Shown here: in pieces, positions 9,322 through 18,558 of the stretch
How the letters are laid out: every line of letters begins with the position of its first letter
Position numbering within the stretch: position 1 is the stretch's first letter
Source: Neisseria animalis
Lineage (GTDB): Bacteria; Pseudomonadota; Gammaproteobacteria; Burkholderiales; Neisseriaceae
Assembly: GCF_900636515.1 (NCBI RefSeq)
Contig: NZ_LR134287.1
Coordinates: 1,674,001 to 1,738,000 of the forward strand
DNA length: 64,000 nucleotides
Direction: 5' to 3'
Made by a program: the position numbers and the translations under genes
Notes under the pieces: model-generated
Database searches by the model: none
What the model saw: the letters and a program-made list of their open reading frames with translations, nothing else
Told to the model about the DNA's origin: nothing

Positions 9322-10134
9322 TTAGCCTTTCGCCAACCGGACAATCCGCCATGCACCCGCGCAAACCAGCACGAATACCGCCGCACCGACCACCAGATCG
9401 GGATAACGCGAAGCACTCATCCAAGTCAGTATGCCCGCAGCAACTACGCCTAGATTAATAATGATGTCATTGGAGGTAAAAATCATGCTGGCACGGATAT
9501 GGCTCTCTCGGCTGCGGCTGCGGTTCAAAATATGCAGACACCAGGCATTGGCACACAAAGCCAGCAGCGACACGGCTATCATCAGACGGAAATCAGGCAG
9601 CATTTCCCAACCGAAAAACCGGTACAGGGTTTCCGACAACCCGACGAATGCCAAACCGAACTGGAACACACCCGCCGCCAACGCCACCCTTTTTTTCGCC
9701 AACGCGCCTGCACCGACGGCCAGTAATGCCAGCAGATAAACAAAGCTGTCGGCCAGCATATCCAGACTGTCCGCCAACAGACCCATCGAACCGGCCAGCA
9801 GCCCTACGCCGCATTCTAGCAGGAAAAATACGAAGTTTACCGCCAATACGCGGTAAAGCAGCCCGCGCTCCTGCAGGTTTTCCTCATCCCGCCCTGCCGC
9901 TTCCGGAGGCAGACTGTCGGCGGCCTCGTCTGCGGCAATGCTGCTGCCGAAATCCAACGTATCCAGCGCGGCCAGCAAAACGGCCGACTGATTCTCGTGA
10001 TATGCCGTCATTTCCCGTGCGGCAATATCAAAAGACAGATAACGGATACCTTCCACCCCTTCCAAACGCATCCTAATCAGCCGCTCTTCCGACGGACAGT
10101 CCATCTTGGCAATTTTAAAACGGGTTTTCCTCAT
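9322..10134 (-). CDS. Cation diffusion facilitator with HMA-like N-terminal domain
   Basis: A fusion of 270 residues. Residues 1-65 look like a heavy-metal-associated ferredoxin-like domain (KIAKMDCPSEERLIRMRLEG), but the usual CxxC copper motif is reduced to a single cysteine. From residue about 93 to the end there are six hydrophobic segments of the CDF transporter type, with LLADSLDMLADS as metal-site segment in TM2 and FTSNDIIINLG in TM5. It presumably exports a divalent metal from the cytoplasm; which metal is not clear. The normal C-terminal cytoplasmic CDF domain is missing. Confidence 0.82.
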   Translation of the reverse strand: MRKTRFKIAKMDCPSEERLIRMRLEGVEGIRYLSFDIAAREMTAYHENQSAVLLAALDTLDFGSSIAADEAADSLPPEAAGRDEENLQERGLLYRVLAVNFVFFLLECGVGLLAGSMGLLADSLDMLADSFVYLLALLAVGAGALAKKRVALAAGVFQFGLAFVGLSETLYRFFGWEMLPDFRLMIAVSLLALCANAWCLHILNRSRSRESHIRASMIFTSNDIIINLGVVAAGILTWMSASRYPDLVVGAAVFVLVCAGAWRIVRLAKG

Positions 10135-10321
10135 TACGTTTCTCTTGTTTTGCTTTCAGACGGCCTCGTAAAGGTATGGAAAACAGGCCGCTCTCCGGAT
10201 TATCCGTCCAGATATATTCAATATTCCGCTCAATCTCTTCCGCTACTGCCCTACCGGAATGGTCTGCAACAAATCCCAACTCCATATCCATCCCTGCCGA
10301 CATATCTGACGGCGTATACAA
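10115..10321 (-). CDS. Possible small hypothetical protein or gene remnant
   Basis: An open frame of 68 codons opens with TTG at 10321 and overlaps the start of the CDF gene by 20 bases. The composition is protein-like (GMDMELGFVADHSGR, IERNIEYIWTDN), but no family is recognised and the tail RGRLKAKQ is simply a translated uptake sequence. An ATG at 10303 or 10291 is possible. It may be the tail of a degraded gene. Confidence 0.25.
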   Translation of the reverse strand: MYTPSDMSAGMDMELGFVADHSGRAVAEEIERNIEYIWTDNPESGLFSIPLRGRLKAKQEKRNEENPF

Positions 10322-10703
10322 CCTGCCGCCTTGCCCAACGCACAGACGACTGCCAATCCACCCCCACCCGTAATTCCCACCCGGCCAAACGCTTTTTATT
10401 TTATCGGAAGCAGCATGTTATCCGTCCGAACACCCACAGACGGCGGGTTTGGACGGACTGCCAAAGCAGCCGTTCCATACCGCCGTACCGTCTTCGTTCC
10501 GCCCGTATTTTTCTGTGTGATTCGGCTATATCTCAAAAAGGGAATATCGGGCATTTATGCCCGGCCTTGTACCGAACAGCCCGTATCATAAACAGGCGGC
10601 ATCCGCCCGGCCGCCACCCGTACCCGGCCAAGGCCAACAACCGCAGCATAGCTTAAGGAGCGGACGGGCAACTCACCAACGCAACCGAATGCAAGGCAGG
10701 TTT
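10322..10703. other. Spacer without recognisable gene
   Basis: I see only short frames and no uptake-sequence pair in this stretch. It lies beside the transposase remnant and may be decayed mobile DNA. Confidence 0.5.
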
Positions 10704-10899
10704 ATGATGAGTACGCAAAACTACGGCGGTACCGACATCGCCAAATGAAATTTCGTCATCGGCATCACGTCTTCACCAAAGACCGAAACCAATAACGAAA
10801 AATGACTTCTCCATACCGTCGGATACCTGAAAAAACATCAGATTCCACTCATGGCGATGGAAAGCACCGGCAGGCTGGAAATCCCCTACGGCATTGCAG
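10704..10899 (+). pseudogene. IS110-type transposase remnant (N-terminal fragment)
   Basis: One reading frame with two in-frame stops (TGA at 10746 and 10803) reads YGGTDIAK, then NFVIGI, TETNNEK, LLHTVGYLKKHQ and MAMESTGRLEIPYGIA. These match the start of IS110/Piv-family transposases: the DIAK aspartate and the MEATG-like glutamate of the DEDD site. The fragment is cut off where a TG-type uptake sequence begins. It is clearly dead. Confidence 0.7.
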
Positions 10900-10902
10900 A
10901 TT

Positions 10903-10914
10903 TTCAGACAGGCA
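10903..10914 (-). repeat. TG-wadDUS-type uptake sequence
   Basis: A second exact TGCCTGTCTGAA on the minus strand, directly at the end of the transposase remnant and again followed within 30 bases by an ordinary uptake sequence. Confidence 0.6.
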
Positions 10915-10992
10915 TTATTTTTCTAATCCAACCTACTTTTCAGACGGCCTGATTACACCAATGCGGCGGGCCGGTAAGCCCGCCTTACGCCG

Positions 10993-13599
10993 CTAAGCCG
11001 CATTGCCTTCCAAAAAGTCCTGCGCGAAGCGTTGCAATACGCCGCCCGCTTCGTAAATCAGCACTTCTTCGGCGGTGTCCAAACGGCTGGTTACGGGCAC
11101 TTCGACCGTTTCGCCGTTTTTGCGGTGAATGACCAAGGTCAGGTCGCCGCGCGGGGTGCGTTCGCCGATGACATCGTAGGTTTCGGTGCCGTCCAATTCG
11201 AGCGTATGGCGGTTTACGCCTTCTTTGAATTGCAGCGGCAGCACGCCCATGCCGATGAGGTTGGTGCGGTGGATGCGTTCGAAACCTTCGGCCACGATGG
11301 CTTCCACACCGGCAAGGCGCACGCCTTTGGCCGCCCAGTCGCGCGACGAGCCTTGGCCGTAATCCGCGCCTGCCACGATAATCAGCGGCTGTTTGCGGTC
11401 CATATAGGTTTCGATGGCTTCCCACATGCGGGTAACCCGGCCTTCCGGTTCGATGCGGGCGAGCGAGCCTTGGCGCACCGTGCCGTCTTCGTTTTTCACC
11501 ATCTCGTTGAAGAGTTTGGGGTTGGCGAAGGTGGCGCGTTGGGCGGTGAGGTGGTCGCCTCGGTGGGTGGCGTAGGAGTTGAAGTCTTCTTCGGGCAAGC
11601 CCATTTTCGCCAGATATTCGCCCGCCGCGCTGGCAGGCAGGATGGCGTTGCTCGGCGAGAGGTGGTCGGTGGTGATGTTGTCGGGCAGAATTGCCAGCGG
11701 ACGCATACCTTTGAGGGTGCGCTCGCCCGCCAATGCGCCTTCCCAATAAGGCGGACGGCGGATGTAGGTAGACATCGGCCGCCAGTCGTAGAGAGGACTT
11801 GGGGCTTTTTCGGCAGCTCCGGTGTCGAACATGGGGATGTACACGTCGCGGAACTGCTGCGGTTTCACATATTCGGCGACGATTTCGTCGATTTCTTCGT
11901 CGGTCGGCCAGATGTCTTTCAGGCGGATTTCTTTGCCGTCTGCAATACCGAGCACGTCGTTTTCAATGTCGAAACGGATAGAGCCTGCAATCGCATACGC
12001 CACAACCAGCGGAGGACTGGCCAAAAACGCTTGTTTGGCATAAGGGTGGATGCGGCCGTCGAAGTTGCGGTTGCCCGACAACACGGCGGTGGCGTACAAA
12101 TCGCGGTCAATGATTTCCTGCTGGATTTTCGGATCGAGTGCGCCGCTCATGCCGTTGCAGGTAGTGCAGGCGAAAGCGACGATGCCGAAGCCGAGTTTTT
12201 CCATTTCAGGCAGCAAACCGGCTTCTTTCAGATAAATTTCCGCCACTTTGGAACCCGGTGCGAAGGAAGATTTCACCCACGGCTTGCGGGTCAGGCCGAG
12301 TTTGTTGGCGTTGCGCGCCAGCAAGGCGGCGGCGACGACGTTGCGCGGATTGGAGGTGTTGGTGCACGAGGTAATCGCCGCGATAATCACCGCACCGTCG
12401 GGCATTTTGCCGTCGGCCGGGGTTTCGTAAGGTTGAGCCAAGCCTTTGGCGGCCAAGTCGGCGGTGGCAAAACGAGCGTGCGGGTTAGAGGGGCCTGCCA
12501 TATTGCGTACTACGGTGGACAGGTCAAACTTCAACACGCGCGGATATACGGCACTCTCCAGCGCGTCCGCCCACAAGCCTGCGGTTTTGGCATAGTTTTC
12601 CACCAGCGCGACCTGCTTTTCATCGCGGCCTGTCAGTTTCAGATAATCAATGGTTTGGCGGTCGATGTAGAACATGGCGGCGGTCGCGCCGAATTCGGGA
12701 GTCATATTGGAAATGGTGGCGCGGTCGCCGACCGACAGGCTGCGCGCGCCTTCGCCGTAGAATTCGACAAATGCACCGACCACGCGCTCTTTACGCAAAA
12801 ACTCGGTCAAAGCCAGCACAATATCCGTTGCGGTAATCCCCGGCTGGCGTTTGCCGGTCAGCTCCACGCCGACAATATCGGGCAGGCGCATCATGGAAGC
12901 GCGGCCGAGCATCACGGTTTCGGCCTCCAAACCGCCCACGCCCACGGAAATCACGCCCAATGCGTCCACATGCGGGGTGTGCGAATCGGTGCCCACGCAG
13001 GTATCGGGGAAGGCCACACCGTCTTTCACCTGAACCACGGGCGACATTTTTTCCAAGTTAATCTGGTGCATAATGCCGTTGCCCGCCGGAATCACGTCCA
13101 CATTTTCAAAGGCGGTTTTCGTCCAGTTGATAAAGTGGAAGCGGTCTTCGTTGCGGCGGTCTTCGATTTCGCGGTTTTTACGGAAAGCATCGGGGTCGTA
13201 GCCGCCGCATTCCACGGCCAAAGAGTGGTCGACAATCAGCTGGGTCTGCACCACGGGATTGACCTTGCTCGGATCGCCGCCTTTTTCCGCAATCGCATCG
13301 CGCAAACCGGCCAAATCCACCAGCGCGGTCTGCCCCAAAATATCATGGCATACCACCCGCGCGGGGAACCACGGGAAATCCACTTCCTGCTTGTTGTCGA
13401 TCAGTTGGGTCAGCCAAGACTGCAAAGTCGGCAAGTCAACCTTATCGGCGCGGTTGACCAGATTTTCCGCCAAAATGCGGCTGGTATAGGGCAGCTTGTC
13501 GTAAGAACCCGCGCGGACTTCCTCGCACGCGGCACGCGCATCGTAGTATTCCAGATTGGTGCCGGGCAGGGGTTTGCGGTATTTTGCGTTGGTAGTCAT
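10993..13599 (-). CDS. acnD: Fe/S-dependent 2-methylisocitrate dehydratase AcnD
   Basis: Aconitase-family enzyme of 868 residues that dehydrates 2-methylcitrate in the propionate-degrading methylcitrate cycle and needs PrpF as partner. It opens MTTNAKYRKPLPGTNLEYYD as AcnD does. Cluster cysteines are in AITSCTNTSNP and FACTTCNGMSGAL. Active-site segments include TCVGTDSHTPHVDALG and, near the C-terminus, GADYGQGSSRDWAAKG. AAGGAAAAATATC precedes the ATG. The gene is one of four methylcitrate genes in the 7.4-17.5 kb region, separated from prpC by an EamA and a tautomerase gene. Confidence 0.96.
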   Translation of the reverse strand: MTTNAKYRKPLPGTNLEYYDARAACEEVRAGSYDKLPYTSRILAENLVNRADKVDLPTLQSWLTQLIDNKQEVDFPWFPARVVCHDILGQTALVDLAGLRDAIAEKGGDPSKVNPVVQTQLIVDHSLAVECGGYDPDAFRKNREIEDRRNEDRFHFINWTKTAFENVDVIPAGNGIMHQINLEKMSPVVQVKDGVAFPDTCVGTDSHTPHVDALGVISVGVGGLEAETVMLGRASMMRLPDIVGVELTGKRQPGITATDIVLALTEFLRKERVVGAFVEFYGEGARSLSVGDRATISNMTPEFGATAAMFYIDRQTIDYLKLTGRDEKQVALVENYAKTAGLWADALESAVYPRVLKFDLSTVVRNMAGPSNPHARFATADLAAKGLAQPYETPADGKMPDGAVIIAAITSCTNTSNPRNVVAAALLARNANKLGLTRKPWVKSSFAPGSKVAEIYLKEAGLLPEMEKLGFGIVAFACTTCNGMSGALDPKIQQEIIDRDLYATAVLSGNRNFDGRIHPYAKQAFLASPPLVVAYAIAGSIRFDIENDVLGIADGKEIRLKDIWPTDEEIDEIVAEYVKPQQFRDVYIPMFDTGAAEKAPSPLYDWRPMSTYIRRPPYWEGALAGERTLKGMRPLAILPDNITTDHLSPSNAILPASAAGEYLAKMGLPEEDFNSYATHRGDHLTAQRATFANPKLFNEMVKNEDGTVRQGSLARIEPEGRVTRMWEAIETYMDRKQPLIIVAGADYGQGSSRDWAAKGVRLAGVEAIVAEGFERIHRTNLIGMGVLPLQFKEGVNRHTLELDGTETYDVIGERTPRGDLTLVIHRKNGETVEVPVTSRLDTAEEVLIYEAGGVLQRFAQDFLEGNAA

Positions 13600-13654
13600 G
13601 ATATTTTTCCTTTGGGTTGTGTTTTTCTTTTGAACAAAATCAAGGGTACTGCTG

Positions 13655-13695
13655 TTTTGCAGACGGCTTTTTCAGAGGTAAGGCCGTCTGCAAAA
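13655..13695. repeat. Inverted pair of uptake sequences between acnD and the EamA gene
   Basis: TTTTGCAGACGGC and GCCGTCTGCAAAA flank a short loop. The stem lies just after the stop of the minus-strand EamA gene. No good T-run follows, so termination is uncertain. Confidence 0.5.
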
Positions 13696-13708
13696 TGAAA
13701 CGGTACGG

Positions 13709-14584
13709 CTATTGCCGTTTGCGGCGGGAAGGTATGCCGAATATGTGTAATGCCAAACCCGCCATCACAATCCCCATACCCGCCCAATGCCAAATGCCCA
13801 AACGCTCGTTTAAGACAACGTAGCCGACCACAAGGGCGAATACGGGCACAAGTAAGGCAAACGGGGTAACTTTTCCGGCCGGATGACGGGAAAGCACCGA
13901 TCCCCAAGCCGTGTATCCGATAAGGCTGGAGCAATAGGCCAGAAACACAACGCCTGCCACGCCTTTAATGCTCAGATTTCCGATATGGTTCACGATGCCG
14001 CTGCCGCCGTATAAATATAGGGAAGCGGCGGCAAACGCGGCAAATGCCGATACACTGCCCCACACCACCAGCGCCAGCGGAGAAACTCTGCCGATGTGCT
14101 TGACCGTAATATTTCCGACTGCCCACGACGCTCCCGCGCCCAAAACCGCCAACAGCGCCGACAGCGGCAACGTGCCTTGGTAATGCCCGACACCGATGAG
14201 CAGCAAACCGACTGCTGCGGCAGCCATGCCCCAAAGATGTTGCAGGCAAACAGGTTCGCGGAAAAAAACAGCCGATACCAGCACGGTAAAAAACACCTGC
14301 ACCTGAACCAGCAAGGCCGCCAAACCTGTCGGTAAACCCAAGTCCAGCGCGGTAAACATCAGCGCAAACTGCCCGAAGCTGATGCTTAATCCGTACAACA
14401 CCAGCCATGTCCAAGCTGTCTGCGGACGCTTGACCCACCACACGGCAGGAAACAGCACCAACAGAAAGCGCAACATACCCAGCAACATTGGCGGCAGCTC
14501 GTCCAGCGCAATTTTCATGAAAAAGAAATTGATGCCCCATACGGCAACCACCGAGGCAATCAATGCGGCATCACGGCTGTTCAT
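13709..14584 (-). CDS. EamA/DMT-family transporter
   Basis: Inner-membrane protein of 291 residues with about ten hydrophobic segments in two EamA repeats. The first begins MNSRDAALIASVVAVWGINF; the second begins near residue 145 (ALLAVLGAGASWAVGNI). The GxNF motif of the first helix is present. Such proteins export amino acids or other small metabolites, resembling the YdcZ/EamA and RhaT-type groups; substrate unknown. The start at 14584 is chosen because it gives the normal first helix and GGAACGGAACC precedes it. The longer frame to 14695 adds a basic non-conserved leader. It interrupts the prp gene order. Confidence 0.88.
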   Translation of the reverse strand: MNSRDAALIASVVAVWGINFFFMKIALDELPPMLLGMLRFLLVLFPAVWWVKRPQTAWTWLVLYGLSISFGQFALMFTALDLGLPTGLAALLVQVQVFFTVLVSAVFFREPVCLQHLWGMAAAAVGLLLIGVGHYQGTLPLSALLAVLGAGASWAVGNITVKHIGRVSPLALVVWGSVSAFAAFAAASLYLYGGSGIVNHIGNLSIKGVAGVVFLAYCSSLIGYTAWGSVLSRHPAGKVTPFALLVPVFALVVGYVVLNERLGIWHWAGMGIVMAGLALHIFGIPSRRKRQ

Positions 14585-14800
14585 GGTTCCGTTCCCGTAT
14601 CCGTACCGCAACCGCCAAACGCATACCGCTCGCAGCCATAGCAGGCGGTACACTCGGTGCGGGCAGCGGATTTGCTGCTTCATCGGCTCAGTCATTCTCT
14701 TTGGATAAAATCAACCGACACGGCCGCAGTAATGATTTTTTCAGACCATAGAGGCCGTCTGCAAATTTTCCGCCAACCTCATCAAGCATGATTGGCGGTA

Positions 14801-15163
14801 TCAAATATACGCTTCGGCACGGCAATATATTTTGGTATAGCTTTCTGCCGCCAAATCGCGCGTTTCCACCGTAATTTCACAATAAGCAATATGTGGAGGA
14901 ACAGCCGAACGGATATTTTCCGCTACCGTTTCGGCAAGCTGTTTCTTCACTTCGCCCCCCCGCCCCGCCATCAACAGCAGCGCGGCATGGATAAAATTCC
15001 GCGTTTGTCCGCCGACCAGACAGTCATCATACGCCATGGTGCGGATTTTAATGTCGGCTTCGGCAAAACAGCCGCTCTGCCGCAATCCTTCATGACAGGA
15101 ACGCATCAGCGCTACAGTATCCAGCGGCAGGCTGCGGTTGTATTCGATAACGAGGTGCGGCAT
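14801..15163 (-). CDS. 5-carboxymethyl-2-hydroxymuconate isomerase-like tautomerase
   Basis: Tautomerase-superfamily protein of 120 residues beginning MPHLVIEYN, so proline 2 is available as catalytic base after removal of methionine. Later segments YDDCLVGGQTRNFIHA and AGRGGEVKKQLAETV match the CHMI (HpaF) family, usually about 126 residues. The remaining genes of homoprotocatechuate degradation are not in this window, so the true substrate may differ. The start at 15163 is fixed by the need for proline 2. Confidence 0.85.
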   Translation of the reverse strand: MPHLVIEYNRSLPLDTVALMRSCHEGLRQSGCFAEADIKIRTMAYDDCLVGGQTRNFIHAALLLMAGRGGEVKKQLAETVAENIRSAVPPHIAYCEITVETRDLAAESYTKIYCRAEAYI

Positions 15164-15372
15164 AGGTTTTCCCAAAAATAACAAGGCAGGCTTCAACCCT
15201 TGTTTCGGCAATCGGCGGGTTGAAACCCACCTTGCTAAGATGGATTGATATTTGCAGACGGCCTTTTTACGCTGCTCGTTCTGCTGAACACGGCAAGCAG
15301 CATTCCGACAGCATCGCGCTGTTTATCCGTTTATCAGCCTTATCCGCCGTCAAAGGCCGTCTGCAAACAACA

Positions 15373-16521
15373 TTAACGCTCGTCAATCGGTACAAACGGC
15401 AACTCGTCCGGACCGGTGTAATTTGCGCTCGGGCGGATAATTTTACCGTCCTGACGTTGTTCGATAACGTGCGCGCTCCAACCGGTGGTACGCGAAATGA
15501 CAAACAGCGGCGTAAACATTGCTGTCGGTACGCTGAGTTTTTGGTAAGACACGGCCGAGAACCAGTCCAGATTCGGGAACATTTTTTTCTCGTCCCACAT
15601 CAGGGTTTCCAAACGCTCGGCAATATCGAAGAGGCGCATATCGCCTTTTTCTTCCGAAAGCTCGCGTGCTACTTCTTTAATCACGACATTGCGCGGGTCG
15701 GCAATGGTGTACACAGGGTGGCCGAAACCAATAACGATTTCTTTGCGTGCAATCCGTTCGCGGATGTCCGCCTCTGCTTCGTCGGCATTGCGGTAGCGTT
15801 TTTGAATATCGTAGGCCACTTCGTTTGCGCCGCCGTGCTTCGGTCCTTTGAGTGCACCAATCGCGCCGGTGATACAAGAGTAAATATCCGAACCCGTACC
15901 GGCAATCACGCGGGCGGTGAAGGTTGACGCATTAAACTCATGCTCCGCATACAAAATCAAAGAAATGTGCATGGCTTTGATTTGCGATTCGGTCGGGCGG
16001 CGACCGTGCAGCAGGTGCAGGAAGTGGCCGCCGATGCTTTCTTCGTCGCTGTCGAGCGAAATGGTTTTACCGTTGTGGGTATATTGGTACCAGTAGAGCA
16101 GAATGCTGCCCAAGCAGGCAATCAGTTTGTCGGCGATGTCCCGCGCTTCGCTGACCGGCTGGCTCTCACGTTCGGGGTGTACGCAGCCGAGCATGGAAAC
16201 GCCCGAACGCAATACGTCCATCGGGTGGGTATGCGCCGGCAGGTTTTCCAAAACTTTAATCACCCGCATCGGCAGATTTCGCATGGATTTGAGTTTGGCT
16301 TTGTACGCTGCCAGCTCGTGTTTGTTTGGCAGGTGGCCGTGAATCAAGAGATGCGCTACTTCTTCAAATTCGCAATAGCGGGCCAGATCGAGAATGTCGT
16401 AACCTCGGTAGCTCAAATCATTACCGCTGCGGCCTACGGTACACAGTGCGGTGTTACCCGCCGCTACGCCGGAGAGGGCTACGGACTTTTTGGGCTTGAA
16501 AGTCGGGGTTTCGGTAGTCAT
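15373..16521 (-). CDS. prpC: 2-methylcitrate synthase PrpC
   Basis: Condenses propionyl-CoA with oxaloacetate in the first step of the methylcitrate cycle. Citrate-synthase fold, 382 residues. It opens with [22 protein letters not shown] and [10 protein letters not shown], characteristic of PrpC rather than GltA. The catalytic region has [11 protein letters not shown] (histidine), [13 protein letters not shown] (histidine) and [10 protein letters not shown] (aspartate). GAGAAAATC precedes the ATG. prpB lies 99 bases upstream on the same strand with a hairpin between. Confidence 0.96.
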   Translation of the reverse strand: MTTETPTFKPKKSVALSGVAAGNTALCTVGRSGNDLSYRGYDILDLARYCEFEEVAHLLIHGHLPNKHELAAYKAKLKSMRNLPMRVIKVLENLPAHTHPMDVLRSGVSMLGCVHPERESQPVSEARDIADKLIACLGSILLYWYQYTHNGKTISLDSDEESIGGHFLHLLHGRRPTESQIKAMHISLILYAEHEFNASTFTARVIAGTGSDIYSCITGAIGALKGPKHGGANEVAYDIQKRYRNADEAEADIRERIARKEIVIGFGHPVYTIADPRNVVIKEVARELSEEKGDMRLFDIAERLETLMWDEKKMFPNLDWFSAVSYQKLSVPTAMFTPLFVISRTTGWSAHVIEQRQDGKIIRPSANYTGPDELPFVPIDER

Positions 16522-16562
16522 GATTTTCTCCTGTTTGTTTCTGCTTATGGTTTGGTTTATTG

Positions 16563-16602
16563 TTTTTCAGACGGCTTTTCGGCGAAACTGCCGTCTGAAA
16601 AA
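16563..16602 (-). terminator. Paired-DUS hairpin between prpB and prpC
   Basis: TTTTTCAGACGGC pairs with GCCGTCTGAAAAA. It could attenuate transcription from prpB into prpC. The words end in GAA, the commoner Neisseria form. Confidence 0.5.
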
Positions 16603-16620
16603 TAAGTGTTTCGGCAGATA

Positions 16621-17496
16621 TTATTTTTGGAACAGTTTGTCCAGCTTCTGCTCGAAATCATGGTAGTTCAAATGCTCGTACAATTCGGCACGGGTCTGCA
16701 TGGTATCGACTACGTTTGCCTGAGTACCGTCGCGCATGATGGCTTCGTACACGTTCAATGCCGCTTTGCTGGCCGCACGGAAAGTGGAAAGCGGATACAG
16801 CACCAATGACACGCCGTTTTCAGCCAATTCCTGCTGGGTATAAAGCGGCGTTGCGCCAAATTCGGTAATATTGGCCAAAACGGGCACTTTTACCGCATCG
16901 GCAAATTTTTTGTACATGGCCAAATCAGTCATGGCTTCCGGGAAAATCATGTCCGCACCGGCTTCCACACAGGCTTGCGCGCGCTCGATGGCGGATTCCA
17001 AACCCTCTACTGCCAGCGCATCGGTACGCGCCATGATGACAAAGTTTTCATCAACACGGGCATCAACGGCTGCTTTAATGCGGTCAACCATTTCATCTTG
17101 CGAAACAATGGCTTTGTTCGGGCGATGACCGCAGCGTTTTTGCGCCACCTGATCTTCGATATGTACCGCCGCCACGCCCGCACGCTCGAAGTTGCGGATG
17201 GTGCGTGCGATATTGAATGCACCGCCCCAACCTACATCAATGTCCACCAGCAACGGCGTATCGACATTATCGGTAATCCGCCGCGCGTCAATCAGCACAT
17301 CTTCCATGGTGGTAATACCCAAATCGGGGATACCGCAAGAACACGCCGCTACGCCGCCGCCGGAAAGATAGATGGCCTTGAAACCGCTGTTGGTCGCCAA
17401 ACGTGCAAAATAAGCGTTGACGCAACCGACTACTGCCAACGGATTGGAATCACGGACGGCTTCACGGAAACGCAAGCCTGCTGATGGTCGGGTCAT
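16621..17496 (-). CDS. prpB: Methylisocitrate lyase PrpB
   Basis: Cleaves 2-methylisocitrate to pyruvate and succinate, the last step of the methylcitrate cycle. Isocitrate-lyase/PEP-mutase superfamily, 291 residues. Visible motifs: [49 protein letters not shown] (KKCGH-like active-site cysteine) and [10 protein letters not shown]. The start at 17496 is preceded by AGAGGAGC; an upstream in-frame ATG at 17571 has no such site. The promoter proposed at 17803-17830 would make prpB the first gene of the transcript with a leader of about 300 bases. Confidence 0.96.
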   Translation of the reverse strand: MTRPSAGLRFREAVRDSNPLAVVGCVNAYFARLATNSGFKAIYLSGGGVAACSCGIPDLGITTMEDVLIDARRITDNVDTPLLVDIDVGWGGAFNIARTIRNFERAGVAAVHIEDQVAQKRCGHRPNKAIVSQDEMVDRIKAAVDARVDENFVIMARTDALAVEGLESAIERAQACVEAGADMIFPEAMTDLAMYKKFADAVKVPVLANITEFGATPLYTQQELAENGVSLVLYPLSTFRAASKAALNVYEAIMRDGTQANVVDTMQTRAELYEHLNYHDFEQKLDKLFQK

Positions 17497-17740
17497 AATA
17501 TGCTCCTCTTTGATTATAGGTTGTTCAGATACTTCAAACTGCGTCTGGAAACTTTTGCAGACGGCATTCAAACTGATTCGGAGCTTGCTTGGCGTATAGA
17601 AAATTATTATTGGTATTTTTAAGAATTACTGATTTGGGGAATGCTGCGCCATCGTTTAACAGAAAACGATTTCAAACGGCTGCTGCCGTAAAATGCAAAA
17701 CAACCTCCCTCAAACCGGAAAAATCAACACAGGGATTGTT

Positions 17741-17752
17741 GCGGTACACCGC
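17741..17752. promoter_or_regulatory. Small palindrome in the prpB leader
   Basis: GCGGT-AC-ACCGC lies about 45 bases downstream of the inferred transcription start of prpB. It could be an operator or a small hairpin; nothing else supports it. Confidence 0.25.
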
Positions 17753-17802
17753 GAGATATTCCTTTGTAAATGTAGTTTGGTGTAATTTTTATGTTTTGTA
17801 AA

Positions 17803-17830
17803 ATCTAAGCGATAATTTTTTCCCTGTCAA
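17803..17830 (-). promoter_or_regulatory. Predicted sigma-70 promoter for prpB
   Basis: On the minus strand TTGACA (17825-17830) and TAGATT (17803-17808) are spaced by 16 bases. The start would be near 17796, leaving a leader of about 300 bases before prpB. The rest of the spacer (17497-18144) holds one uptake sequence near 17860 and no gene I can support. Confidence 0.5.
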
Positions 17831-18144
17831 ATACTTTTTTGCATTTATATCTTACTGATTTGCAGACGGCCTACCGCTGCCGGATTTCATTTAAAATAAA
17901 ACATTATCAAATAACCCCATATATAAAGTGGTTATTTGGTTTTTGAGGGCAAAATACCGGCCAAACCCTTAAAATCGATTATTTTCAAACAATGGGAAAA
18001 ATCAAAAGATGCAGGATAAAAGCGTATTTTGAAACGTTTTTTCAAACACACGGGAGCAATACCGCTCTATCCGGAAAGAAATTTTGCAGGCAATCTTCTG
18101 CAAAGCGTACAGACAAAAAAATAACCGCTGTCAAAGCGGCTGAA

Positions 18145-18220
18145 TGGTGGCCAGAGGCGGAATCGAACCGCCGACACACGGATTTTCAATCCGTTGCTCT
18201 ACCAACTGAGCTATCTGGCC
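18145..18220 (-). tRNA. tRNA-Phe (GAA)
   Basis: A 76-base cloverleaf with encoded CCA. Acceptor GGCCAGA pairs with TCTGGCC, D arm AGCTCAGTTGGTAGAGC, anticodon loop TTGAAAA with GAA at 18187-18185, T arm GGTTCGATTCC. It is identical to the copy 37 bases upstream. Confidence 0.97.
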
Positions 18221-18257
18221 GATATAAGAGGAAAGCGCATGAAATATACAGCCTGAA

Positions 18258-18333
18258 TGGTGGCCAGAGGCGGAATCGAACCGCCGACACACGGATTTTC
18301 AATCCGTTGCTCTACCAACTGAGCTATCTGGCC
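18258..18333 (-). tRNA. tRNA-Phe (GAA), second copy
   Basis: Identical 76-base tRNA-Phe gene with CCA encoded. It is the first gene of a two-tRNA transcript with a sigma-70 promoter just upstream. Confidence 0.97.
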
Positions 18334-18359
18334 TTCGCATATTTCGTTGCAAGACACGC

Positions 18360-18388
18360 ATTAAACCAAAATTCGCACCGTTTCGCAA
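18360..18388 (-). promoter_or_regulatory. Promoter of the tRNA-Phe pair
   Basis: On the minus strand TTGCGA and TTTAAT are spaced by 17 bases. The start would be about 20 bases before the first tRNA. Confidence 0.6.
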
Positions 18389-18558
18389 GCATTCATCAGG
18401 AAAATCTTTACACAAAAACCTAAGCATTTGTTTTCAATTAACTTAAATTTCAGGACAATCAAACCCTCCGCTTTAATCTTTTCCTCTGCCATCTGAAATA
18501 GTGGCAAACCTTTTTTTACGTTACAATATACCGCTCATACCATTACCGCGATATACCT

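Noticed and set aside
11032..13698. An 888-codon open frame on the plus strand
   Set aside because: It is exactly antisense to acnD and arises from GC-rich codon use; its translation has no domain and no ribosome site.
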